A DNA stretch of 64,000 bases from Gaertneriomyces semiglobifer (Eukaryota; Chytridiomycota; Chytridiomycetes; Spizellomycetales; Spizellomycetaceae), in assembly GCA_025558075.1 (NCBI GenBank), contig JAHLKF010000022.1:186001-250000 (forward strand). The letters are read 5' to 3'. Below are positions 12,145 to 21,541 of this stretch, piece after piece. How positions within the stretch are numbered: the stretch's first letter is position 1; each line of letters opens with the position of its first letter. A program made the position numbers and the translations under genes. A model generated the notes under the pieces. It worked only from the letters and a program-made list of their open reading frames with translations, had not been told where the DNA came from and searched no databases.

Positions 12145-12702
12145 TATGGAACGTTTGGACTCCGTTAAGCGTGAAGATCTTCACAGTCGATACGGATGGA
12201 AGCTGAAACGTCCACTACACAAACCTGATGAGCTGCCTCCTGCTCTGCTGGTAACTCTCGTGCTTAGAGGGCACTGCTTGCACACTCCTTGCCTGACTAC
12301 AGTGGAAGTACCCAGTGCTCGGTCCGACGTGGCATGAATTGCTCCGGTCGCGGCAAAGAAAGGACGAAACGACCGTTACTCTACAACTAGCAACAACAAG
12401 TTCAGACTGAGGGTCGTCGCTCTAAGCTGACGGTGTCGCTACAGCTGGAGAAATGGGATGTGGACTAGTTGCAAAGGGAGGACGACGTCGCTAAATATGG
12501 ACTGTTGGGATCATGACTGTGCATTGAAGGGTCCTAACCCTACTTGAACGGTGCTTATCTAAGCCATTCCGATCCACGGCGCGTCGAGTTCAGAGCTAAA
12601 AGTGCGCAGCATCTGGTTTTGCTTTATCCCGCGCTTTCTGGGGTACCATCGTGCTTTCATCCCCGGTCGTCTCACTTCTCCGATTCAGTCGGGAGCTCTG
12701 TA
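12145..12702. other. Intergenic region between XPB and a membrane-protein gene
   Basis: This region separates two divergently transcribed genes. I see no coding exon, RNA gene or long repeat. A frame open on the plus strand from 12544 runs into the downstream protein, but its first 53 codons look like untranslated leader: they are mixed-composition and precede a clear signal peptide. Confidence 0.45.
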
Positions 12703-13347
12703 ATGCTTGTCTGTCAGCGTATCGTACATCTACTACTTGTTTCGTGGGCGGTTGTAGCGCTGATATGGCTCCCTTCCAGTTCTTGCTCGCCGCCAGTGCG
12801 AAGGCAGTGGCCCGGAGTACCTCCCACAACTCTCATTCCACGCCCTCCTCGTCCTGTTCCCGTTACGGAAGCACCTGTAGTATCACATTCACCTACCGGG
12901 AACGTGCCCATTACATCCCCAACGAGCATCGCGAGGCAGCCGACCTCTGCTCCCACACCACCTCCTCCAACCAATGACCCGACTTCAACCAGTGTGCTAC
13001 TCGTTCACAGCTCATCCTCGATAGCGCCTGATCCAACCGCAGTACCTGTAATATCAATACCTTCCCCCAGTCCGGTGCTATCGCCAACCGTACAACCCAC
13101 AAATGCACCGCTGGAATCTACCGCACCACGGCCGTCTCCCACCTCAGTTCCAGAAGCGGAACCATCCACCTCTCCGGTGAGCCAAATAAGTGCCGAAGGC
13201 AATGAAACCGCTGAGGGGTTGCTGAAGCCGATTCTCATTTCCGTAATTTCGGTCATTGTCATTTTGATGTCCGGTATGGTTTGCACTGCCATGTGGCACA
13301 AGTCGAGAGCTAAGAAACGCAACCGGGCAAACTTTAATCGATTTTAG
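12703..13347 (+). CDS. Ser/Thr/Pro-rich single-pass surface protein, function unknown
   Basis: 214 codons from the ATG at 12703, chosen because an N-terminal hydrophobic signal sequence (residues about 5-27, LLLVSWAVVALIW core) begins there. The ectodomain (about 30-160) is dominated by Pro, Ser, Thr and Val with no Cys-rich fold, as expected of a heavily O-mannosylated stalk. A second hydrophobic segment (about 173-198, ILISVISVIVILMSGMVCTAMW) is followed by a basic cytosolic tail (HKSRAKKRNRANFNRF). That layout predicts a type I plasma-membrane protein, in general form like fungal wall-stress sensors and mucin-like proteins, but no named family was recognised. It is convergent with CCT8. 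Confidence 0.6.
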   Translation: MLVCQRIVHLLLVSWAVVALIWLPSSSCSPPVRRQWPGVPPTTLIPRPPRPVPVTEAPVVSHSPTGNVPITSPTSIARQPTSAPTPPPPTNDPTSTSVLLVHSSSSIAPDPTAVPVISIPSPSPVLSPTVQPTNAPLESTAPRPSPTSVPEAEPSTSPVSQISAEGNETAEGLLKPILISVISVIVILMSGMVCTAMWHKSRAKKRNRANFNRF

Positions 13348-13501
13348 GTGGGAAGTCGTGCTGAACAAATGTTGGGTGTAAAAGTGCTATGAGATTGAGA
13401 GGACGGCTAAATATGGCGTACAATTCCACTATAAAAAGTATAGACGGCAGTTCACACTGTGATTATTTATCTTACATTACAAATTCTCTTCGAATCGAAC
13501 C

Positions 13502-15393
13502 TTAGTCTTCGTCCCAGTCCTTGTTCTCCTTCACCTTCGGTCCACCAGCAGGCTTGCTCATGATAATCTATGGTGGGAAAAAGCCGGTCAACAATCGTTC
13601 TGGAGGATTTGAATGGATCATTCGAAGACTTACCTGATCGACGCTTAACACCGTCAAGGCAGCGTAAGTTGCTAGCTTGATTGCGTTATACTTTATCGAA
13701 AACGCATCAAAGATCTTCTTTGCACTGGCGTCCATGATTCCGTTGTCCTCACTCTCCACGTCTACACCCGCCGACGTTTGACCCTGCGTGTGCGCGGCGT
13801 AAAGTTTTGAAATGACTTCCGTGCTGTCTAGACCAGCGTTTTCCGCAAGGGTCCGCGGAATTACTTCTAATGCCTCAGCAAATTTGTTGATGGCGTACTG
13901 GTTCAACCCAGGAGTTTTCTCAGCTACAGACTGCAACTGACGCGCAACTTCAATCTCTGCGGCTCCTGCGCCGGGTAAAATCCGCCCGTCCTTTGCAGCC
14001 GCCTTGATAACATTGACGCCATCATCAATGGCGCGCTCAATGTCATCGATAGCATTTTGTGTACCACCACGAATAACGATGGTGGCAGTCTTGGTTGCCT
14101 CTTCCTCTTGCCTGAAGACAGTGCATCTGTCACTGCCAATCTCCACTGTCTCAACAACTTCACAGTAACCCATCTCCTCAGCCATGGGCGCGCCAAGGCG
14201 AGTGAGAGCTGTAGCACCCGTGACGCGGCACAGGCGGCGCAAATCAAATTTGGACAGCACTTTGATGACGAGAAGATTGTACCGGTTGAGGAAATGTAAA
14301 GCGAGCTCCCCGATAGCACTTCCCGTAACGACTACTTTTACTCCAGCGTCAGCAATTTCCTTGATAATCTCCTCAAGCTTGCTCTCCTCGCCCTTGCTGA
14401 AGTTGAGCATCTCTTTGGCGTTGTGGATGAGAACAGTTCCCTTGGTCTCCGTCAAAGTCACATCCAGAGGGCAAGTAAAGATAGCGACCTTCGCCTTTGT
14501 CGCCCTTGTTACCGTGCTCTCCGGCTCACGACCAAATACCATTCCTCGCACAACGCGGCTATCGTGGATGCTACCTCCTAGAATCTTGACCACTCGAATA
14601 CTATCGACGTTGAAATTGGCAGAATTTTTCGGCATAATAGTCATTGCTGCATCTATGACGAGGTCTCCGAGCAGCTCCTCGTATCCGTACTGCTTGGAGG
14701 CGACTGCAGTGTATACAACCTTTTTTAGCTCCTCTGTCTGGTGAGCATCTTGGACTGATTCTGTGACGAGGCCTTCCAATAGTTCCAGCGCTTTCCTTCC
14801 GGCTACACGGTAACCCTCAATCACTTCGCTAGGATGAAGTCCCATTTTTAATAGAAACTCAGCATGTTGCAGGAGCTCTCCGGCAAATACAATTACGAAG
14901 TTTGTTGCGTCTCCCATCTTTTGGATTCCAATGAATGGCCTCAGTGACGGCATTACTCAAAAACATCAAAACGAGGTTCATACCTCCGCTTCCTGTTGCT
15001 GCGAAGCCATGACCAAAATCTTGGCAGCCGGATGTACGACCTCCAACTCCTTGATAATGGTTGCGGCATCGTTTGTTACAAAGAGCTTTTCCAAGTGATT
15101 GATCACCATTTTATTCCGTCCTATTAAACTTGCTGATCAGAGACGCATCACAGTGTTCCCTGCAAACCTGATAGTGTATGCATACCGTTGGGACCCAAAG
15201 ATGTGCGGGGGATCTGCATGAGCTCCTTGATAGCGGCAATATTCCGAAGTACAGCTTCGTCCAAGCCTTGCAGATGCTATGCACTCCAATTAGCTGACAA
15301 CGTTCGTAATCATTCAAGATCTCCTTTCATTCTCACCTTGTATCCATCCTTTAAGAGCTGGGTGAAACCAGCTTTGGGTATTTTCATAGCCAT
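13502..15393 (-). CDS. CCT8: Chaperonin CCT subunit theta
   Basis: One of eight subunits of the cytosolic TRiC/CCT ring that folds actin, tubulin and WD40 proteins with ATP. Assembly from the 5' end: MAMKIPKAGFTQLLKDGYK (ATG at 15393), HLQGLDEAVLRNIAAIKEL, GMNKMVINHLEKLFVTNDAA, and the large exon 13630 to about 14920. The large exon carries FNVDSIRVVKILGGSI, a TETKGTVLI segment, FDLRRLCRVTGATAL, DDIERAIDDGVNVIK and GAGAAEIEVARQL. The last exon ends in IIMSKPAGGPK and an acidic DWDED terminus, both hallmarks of the theta subunit. One oddity: the nucleotide-binding GDGTN found in CCT8 of animals and yeast reads GDATN here (about 14910). The CCT and GMF genes diverge from a 357-bp region. Confidence 0.92.
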
Positions 15394-15750
15394 ATTGAAG
15401 AGGAAGGGCGCAACAGCAGCACCAAGAGTAAATCAAAAACGTTCGTCAAACCAAGTAATCCCTTGTCCGTCTATGATCAGAAGCGGTTGCTGCAGGCGTC
15501 TACGGATTGCTCAACTAGTGGTCGTGGGTGGGTGGTTGTGTCTGCCTGCAAGATCGGTTCGTGTGGAAGGAGACGGGAATATGGCCTCGTTTTGTCCGAA
15601 ATTGCTGCCCATCAATTGAGTCACGTGACCAGGACGTCGCGCCCGTTGACGCACCCAACTTTGTCAAGATTTTGGTTTGCAGCATCAAGGCCATTGTTTA
15701 GGAGCTGCGGGAGCAACGAAGCTGGGATCTGCAGAGAGGCTTTCTTCGCA
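15394..15750. promoter_or_regulatory. Divergent upstream region of CCT8 and GMF
   Basis: 357 bp between two divergent start codons. Open frames here have no resemblance to known proteins and end without splice support. I see no clear TATA box or the GTGGCACAG motif found in other divergent regions of the window. It presumably carries both promoters. Confidence 0.4.
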
Positions 15751-16572
15751 ATGGTTAGTAGGTCCTTCGGATGGTATGGGCGGCACGGTTTTACCTTATG
15801 TTGACATATATAAACTGCAGCAAACGACGGTGGACAACACGTGTGATATTCCGCAGGATGTCATTGATGCGATCAAGGTAAAAGAAATATCCTGGCTGCG
15901 GTTTCTTCTAGCCCCGTGCTTACACTGTTTTACTTATGGGCACACTGTACCAGGCGTTCAGATTCAGGTAGGGTCAGTCTTTCGTGGTCCCTCCAGCACG
16001 CGTCCAGCTCAAGCGATCTTGCATCGTTTGTTAGGAGAAGCAAAACAAATGCAGCGCTGATTCTCAAGATTGACCCAAATACTTTGACCGTGATGATTGA
16101 TGAGAATTTGGAGGACACTAGCATTGGTGGGGGCGCATGAGCGCGTACTCAACATTCGCAATCACCAATTCGTTATGCCGATTGTAGAGGACGTTGCCGA
16201 AGCCCTACCAGAAACCATGCCGCGATTTCTGGTGGTCAGCTACGAACTGAAACATAAGGACGGGCGGATATCATATCCTCTGTTTGGCATTTACTACAAC
16301 CCCGAAGGTAAACAACATGCGCATTATCCACAAGGCCAACACTTTGCTAAAGCTTGTTCAGGGAGCAACTCTGCGAATCGCATGCTTTACGCCAGCACGA
16401 AGACCTACCTGTACCAGAAGGCCGACATTGCAAGCAAGGTCGGTTCTCATATATATTCGAGATTCTATTTAAACACTAAGCTGCTCTCCAGATCTTTGAC
16501 CTTGCGGATGCTGAAGAGCTCACTGACGAGTGGCTCACACAGCAATTGGAAAACTCGAAAACGCGGCCTTAG
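15751..16572 (+). CDS. GMF1: Glia maturation factor (ADF-H domain; AIM7-like)
   Basis: A single-domain ADF/cofilin-fold protein that binds Arp2/3 rather than actin and removes branches from actin networks. Seven exons give an in-frame 147-aa product: 15751-15753, 15821-15877, 15954-15967, 16035-16126, 16188-16307, 16362-16438 and 16492-16572. Family signatures are CDIPQDVIDAIKAFRFRRSK, NAALILKIDPNTLTVMIDE, MPRFLVVSYELKHKDGRISY, NRMLYASTKTYLYQKADI and the C-terminal LTDEWLTQQL. Exon 1 supplies only the ATG, cut directly before GTTAGT; an in-frame ATG at 15776 is a fallback start. Exon 3 is a 14-nt microexon encoding most of AFRFR. The summed length divides by three, which supports this splicing. 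Normal length for the family. Confidence 0.87.
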
Positions 16573-16721
16573 ACTGTACGCGGTCGCCACCCTACGCCAA
16601 ACCCTATTCCTTTCCTTTAACACAAATAACACTTTAAACGTTTCAGACCGTGAATTTAGGCGAACGTATACTTATGTGCACCTATTCTCATGCGTATGGT
16701 ATGGGGATCACAATAGAGGTA

Positions 16722-17472
16722 CTAGCTGGACAAAAGCGCCAAAATCATACGGTATAGATCTAGCGGTTGTGAGAATGGTTCAGCGAAATCCCCTCTAAGT
16801 AGAACGTGAGACATCGCGCGGTACTTACAGTAGAAAAAGGAGATGAGGTAGAACCCAAGTTTCAAGAAGGATTCCTTTTTGTGTTGTGGAAGAGTTCGAA
16901 AAATTTCTGTCGGATCATACACATGCCGGTTGTTGACCACCCTGGCAAAAAAACCGAAATGAGTGCAATACGCAAACATTTGGGGTTGCATTGCGGGACT
17001 TACTTGTAAACATTCCATGCAAAAAGCGGGGTATTTAATATCAGCGCCATCCAACTTGCGTTGATTAAAAACATGGCCCATAGGAACCCTTGAGCAAAGT
17101 ATTCCAGCAGCACAAACTACGCGAACATATTTCAGTTCAGACTCATCAAATGCTGTCTGCCAAGAGTCCTTCGTATAAGCTTACCTGGTTGAGCTTAGAG
17201 CACAGGTCGATCGGGTTGATGTAGTCACACTCAAGGTCGGAGAACATGATGATCTAAAATGACACAACTCTGCTGAGTAAAACTTGCAAACACCAAGCTA
17301 AACCCAATCGCCTCATTCATTACGTACGTAGAACACCATGGCAAACAGTAAGACTGCCGCCATGATGATGCCGAACAGAAAGAGCATCTAGTATGTGCGA
17401 GAAGCATCGTTAGTCACAGCAAGCTCCATTTCAACGGTCATGATGCGGGACACTAACCCCTTCACCGCTCAT
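16722..17472 (-). CDS. ERV14: Cornichon / ERV14 cargo receptor
   Basis: A small three-span membrane protein of COPII vesicles that exports transmembrane cargo from the ER. Exons in order: MSGEG (ATG at 17472); MLFLFGIIMAAVLLFAMVFY; IIMFSDLECDYINPIDLCSK; FVLLEYFAQGFLWAMFLINA through LFAWNVYK; VVNNRHVYDPTEIFRTLPQH through KLGFYLISFFY; and YRMILALLSS before the stop at 16722. The D-L-x-x-D-Y-x-N-P-I-D motif and the LYRMI C-terminus are diagnostic for cornichon. It shares strand and pathway with the next upstream gene, the KDEL receptor, and is convergent with GMF. Confidence 0.9.
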
Positions 17473-17811
17473 TTTTGCGTTAGCCAGCGGCGACAGATGA
17501 AATAAAAGGTTCCGCCTCGACGATTGAATCCACGCAGCGAAAGTACGTTCTTCGGCCAAGATTTAAAGATCAGTGTCCAGCACCGCTTCGCTTGACGTGC
17601 CTGCCCGCGTCATAATAGAGTGGCACAGCCATAAAACCTAGTCCCAAAGGTACGCCCAACGCGCTTTCGATGGGTTGCGTTTATGTTTTCAGGATTGTGG
17701 TGGAAGCTGTCACAGTCATATTTCAAGGGCAGAACAATTGTTGCGAACGATATGCCCTTGTCTATTGCTACGGATAGAATACTCTCATTCCTAGGTACGC
17801 AGCCGCTCGCC
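17473..17811. promoter_or_regulatory. Upstream region of ERV14 with a GTGGCACAG site
   Basis: This region lies between the ERV14 start codon and the KDEL-receptor stop codon, both on the minus strand. GTGGCACAG is present at 17620-17628, followed at once by CCATAAAACC. No coding exon was found. The motif sits about 150 bp upstream of the ERV14 start, a distance similar to the TATA-to-ATG spacing in the histone promoter. A short unidentified plus-strand transcript starting here cannot be excluded. Confidence 0.45.
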
Positions 17812-18635
17812 TCAGGCGGGCAATTGAAACTTTTTACCTTTAAGTACCCTGGGTAATGCACGGTAAATAATGAATTACAGAGCAAGTAAAAGAGCAAGAC
17901 TCACTTGGTGAAGTAGACATAGAAGAAGTCGCAGTACAAGGCAGTCTGTAGGATGCCAGTGATGACGGGGATCATGTCTATATTGTCACCGACAACAAAG
18001 TACCGGTATATCCAGTTTAAGATGTATAATCCTCGATATGCGCCAAGCGCAAATAAGTAATGCGTGGTAATAGTCTCTGCTTCTCCCGTGCGTGTCAGCT
18101 GGAATAGTTGTGGCAGAATGGCGACGGATTCCAACCATAATGAGAACGTCCATAGAATCTACATAGAAGTACGCATTAATCTTGCAGCCGGAAGGGAAAT
18201 CGAGCATTTCATCTAACCTCTGGTATGTTGAAACCTTTACCCAAACCAGTCAACAAGCCTAGTACGGCACATGGTGCCAGCAGGAACTCTAGACGCATAG
18301 TGTCGAGGTTGGGATCCCATGTGGCGCGGAATTTCTTCTTCATCAAAAACAAAACGTAGAAGGACGTGCCAATGAAGAAGATCTTCATAATGGAGTTGTA
18401 AATGCTGCGGAACTTGAAGAATAAGTCCAGGTAGCGAGTGCAGAACACGATGGTATATAGCAGCTGTGTCTTGAACGATATTCCTACCCAACGAAAAGTT
18501 AGCATCGAGCCCTGATATCGCCAGACCAAGATCATTCGCATTACCGGCGGCAGAACGTGTCATGGTGATCTTCATCAGTAAGATGAGGATAGATGCCAGA
18601 TGCATCATATCCCCCGTCAACCGAAAGATGTTCAT
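17812..18635 (-). CDS. ERD2: KDEL/HDEL receptor
   Basis: A seven-span Golgi receptor that binds escaped ER-resident proteins by their C-terminal HDEL/KDEL signal at low pH and returns them to the ER by COPI. It starts [17 protein letters not shown] (ATG at 18635). Later segments match the family closely: [20 protein letters not shown], the [16 protein letters not shown] loop, [50 protein letters not shown] and [12 protein letters not shown] last small exon supplies [11 protein letters not shown] and the stop at 17812; the basic KGKK tail is the COPI-recruiting type. The length is about the family norm of 210-220 residues. Splice junctions are short GT...AG introns. Confidence 0.93.
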
Positions 18636-18899
18636 ATTGCCCAATCACTCTCCTCAGGGTCCGTGTGGTAATGCTAGTTATAAGAGCTCCACTTGGATCG
18701 CAAGTCGGCAATTCACACAACAACTGTCGTGCGTTGCGTTCGTAGCCGTTGGCCGAAGGTCCTCGAGTTGACCGAGAAAACGCGCCCGGAAGGTCTTGTT
18801 TATTTCGGTGCTTAGCGAAATAAATTAGTAAGTGCACTTGATAAATTTCATATATTTTTCATAGGACGGTGTCAGTGTTCCAAAGAAGGGAGCACGGCA

Positions 18900-20221
18900 C
18901 TATCGGTATATTATTCCCAATCTTAAATGACGGCCGTATGAATTGATGAGAAGACCTCTCCGGAAGGGTTCTCTCCATACAATACATTGACATTGAAAAT
19001 GCAAGAAGGTGTAGAAAATCTTTAAAGCCCAAGTGGCACTTGCTGCGACCATCAAAACCTTGATGGTTCCCGGCCAGACGTCCAAATCTGACGGCCCGAA
19101 CGGTTTCAGCACCATGTCCCAGCCCAATAGAGGGAGCACAGGTGCCAAATACGCCCACAATTGATAGCACGTATACAGAGGCATTCCGAACAGCCTTGAC
19201 GGCTTACGCAAAACCGCACCTGTCGTGGAAGCCTTCAGCTCCGGTCCGTCATCAGGTCCCGTATCTCCAACTTCCCGTGCTTTGTCATCGTGCATCAATC
19301 TGTTTTCTGTATCCCACACGTAAACTCCTAACGAGTTCCTCCTGAGGATGAGAAACGTCCACCAGTGCAAGATGGGCACATACAAATATGACCAGCTGTC
19401 ACGCTGGAGGACCGCCTTGCCTTCAATAGAAGCCCATCCAGGGACTTTGATGGACTGCATGCCCAAGAACCACCACGCACTCCATATAGCGCCGTTCACC
19501 ACGTACGACCCATGGACAAGTATGAGACGCTCCAACTCGGGTCGATAATAGTGTCCCACCAAAGTCCCAAAGTAGAAAGCAAATTGAATACTTGCACACC
19601 AGTCAACAAAAGTCACCGGATGCGGGGGCGAGTTCCAGTCGAGCAGTGCAAACACAAGGGTCTTCGTTTGGGGAAAGTAGGCATAACAGTAGTAGACGTT
19701 AAGCAGCAGACTGATCAATCCATAGGATAGCTTTCTGTATGTGCATTCGTTTTAGGACATTTGCTTGTAATAAAGTAGTACTGTGGATGCCGAAACGTCT
19801 GAACCTTACATGTCAAACTTCAAATCGTCCAAAAAGTACCCAAACTCTGCTTGTTCATCAATCGTCTCAGGCGCCTTGGGTTTCATAGGCGGATCTCCTG
19901 CACTGGATTTGCCTGTTGCCTCTGCTGCAGATCTGCTTTAGCCTTAATAAGAGATTGCCATCATGTTAGCATCAGCAGGGTCTCACCAAAAAACCTGTAA
20001 AAACCATATCGGTAGGGTTGAAATTCAACATCCGATCTAGACGGCAGTGCATCGTTGTATCGAAAGTAAGTATCCTCTGACGATTCTGCTTCCCCGTTGA
20101 TGCCAGCGTCCGGTGCTGAAGAATTGGAGGCCTTCGATAACCATATCGTCGCGGAGTCCAGATATGACAAGAAGAACCTCAGTGCGTAGGCAAATCCTTC
20201 GTACGAAGGCGAGAATGTCAT
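18900..20221 (-). CDS. Unidentified polytopic membrane protein
   Basis: Three exons, about 20044-20221, 19810-19960 and 18900-19740, reassembled in frame. The start is the ATG at 20221; the frame extends further only through non-ATG codons. The N-terminal 100 residues are hydrophilic after an initial amphipathic part (FAYALRFFLSYLDSATIWL). The rest has six or seven hydrophobic spans, including LSYGLISLLLNVYYCYAYF, a segment around FYFGTLVGHYY, GAIWSAWWFLG, YVPILHWWTFLIL and the pair around LWAYLAPVLPLLGW and VLMVAASATWALK. A charged loop with TTGAVLRKPSRL separates the halves. The many Trp and Tyr residues at membrane edges look genuine. I do not recognise the family and assign no activity. 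It diverges from SWP1, an ER membrane protein. Confidence 0.6.
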
Positions 20222-20410
20222 CCCTTCCGGCACTACCGTTTAATATTCATTGATTAGGTCGCAAGGTGCCGACGGACAGACAGGTTGGGTAGTAGGTGGA
20301 CACTGATGCCTGTTTGTTGCTCTTATTGCACGCGTTCAGCAAACCTCACCAACGCTCAAAAAACTTTGGAGTTGCAGGTCCACTCTTAACTATTCCTGCG
20401 ATAAATAGTC

Positions 20411-21463
20411 ATGAAGGCATTGCAGTATATGTCCAGCTGGCTTGTTATGCTGGTGCTGTTGACGTACGCTTATGCAGAAGCCGTACAACCTGTCATCAAG
20501 ACTGTGAAAGTCGAGATCGCCGGTCCCGACCGCACCAAGATCTCGGAAGTGTGGGTACCACAGTTACTGTAAACAGATGGAGGTGCTTATTTAACAATAT
20601 TGGTTGTATCTATTAGTCTCAACAAAAATGATAAACTATCCCGTCCTTTCAAAGTTCACGACAGCGATAAACTTTCGATTTCTGTTCGGATTGAGAACGA
20701 GGATGGCAGTCCTGTGGAAATACAGCAACTCTTCCTTGGAGCCCGCAACGAGAAAATGAATGATGAGCTCACGCGGCTAGGTGTTCCCAACGGCAAAGGA
20801 GAGTTCGTTGTTGAACTGGTAGGCCTTCACTGCCTTTTCGCCTTGCATTGTCACTATTATAATTTGAGATCGCCACTTAGAACATGAAAGATCAGCGCAA
20901 GTCGAGTTTGCGAGAATCTGGAAAGAGTGCTCTCCGGCTGTATGCCGCCGGACCAGGCCTGATTCCTACCACAAGGGAACTTGGAGATGTGTATCTCTAC
21001 TTTCCGGAGAGTATTGTGGAAAAGAAGCATGTCTCTCACGACAGGGATGTATTCCATGCCTTGCCAGAAATTAAGCACCAGTTTAGCTCCGAAGAAAAGA
21101 TGCCAAACAAGACTTTGTCACTCGTCTTTATGGCTTTGGTTCTGGCGCCGTGGGCCTGGTTTCTTGGAACGGTCAGTAAGCCGCCGTTATCCTCCTGCTG
21201 TTCATACGTGACTGATCTGCTTTGCCTTTTAGTATCTCATTTTGGGGGCAAATATCAACCAATTATTTTATTCCGGCTCCACTTTGATCTATGGAACCGC
21301 ATTTACCGGCGCCCTGGCCCTTTGGGCTACCTTATACTACATGTACTGGCTGAAATTCAACCTCTTCCAGCTACTGGGATACGGAGCTGGGCTTAGCTTG
21401 CTGACTACATTGGTTGGACGGCAAGCCTTAATTGCTCGTACAACTTTACCTTCAAAGCAATAG
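20411..21463 (+). CDS. SWP1: Oligosaccharyltransferase subunit SWP1 / ribophorin II
   Basis: A subunit of the ER oligosaccharyltransferase that N-glycosylates nascent proteins. A signal peptide (residues 1-22, MKALQYMSSWLVMLVLL core) fixes the start at 20411. A luminal beta-rich domain follows (LNKNDKLSRPFKVHDSDKLS, a GARNEKMNDEL segment). The C-terminal three-span region aligns with the end of ribophorin II: LSLVFMALVLAPWAWFLGT, then LGANINQLFYSGSTLIYG, then TLYYMYWLKFNLFQLLGYG, and a basic tail. Introns fall near 20550-20615, 20820-20883 and 21172-21233. At about 280 residues it has the yeast Swp1 length rather than the longer animal form. Confidence 0.87.
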
Positions 21464-21541
21464 ACGAATATGTAACATTGTATTTCGTGCTGAAACGTAA
21501 ACTATTCACAGAGAATATGAGCTACAAACATATGCACACGC

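Noticed and set aside
13490..13504. TTCGAATCGAACC-like string resembling a tRNA B box on the minus strand
   Set aside because: It overlaps the CCT8 stop codon, and no acceptor or anticodon stems can be formed around it.
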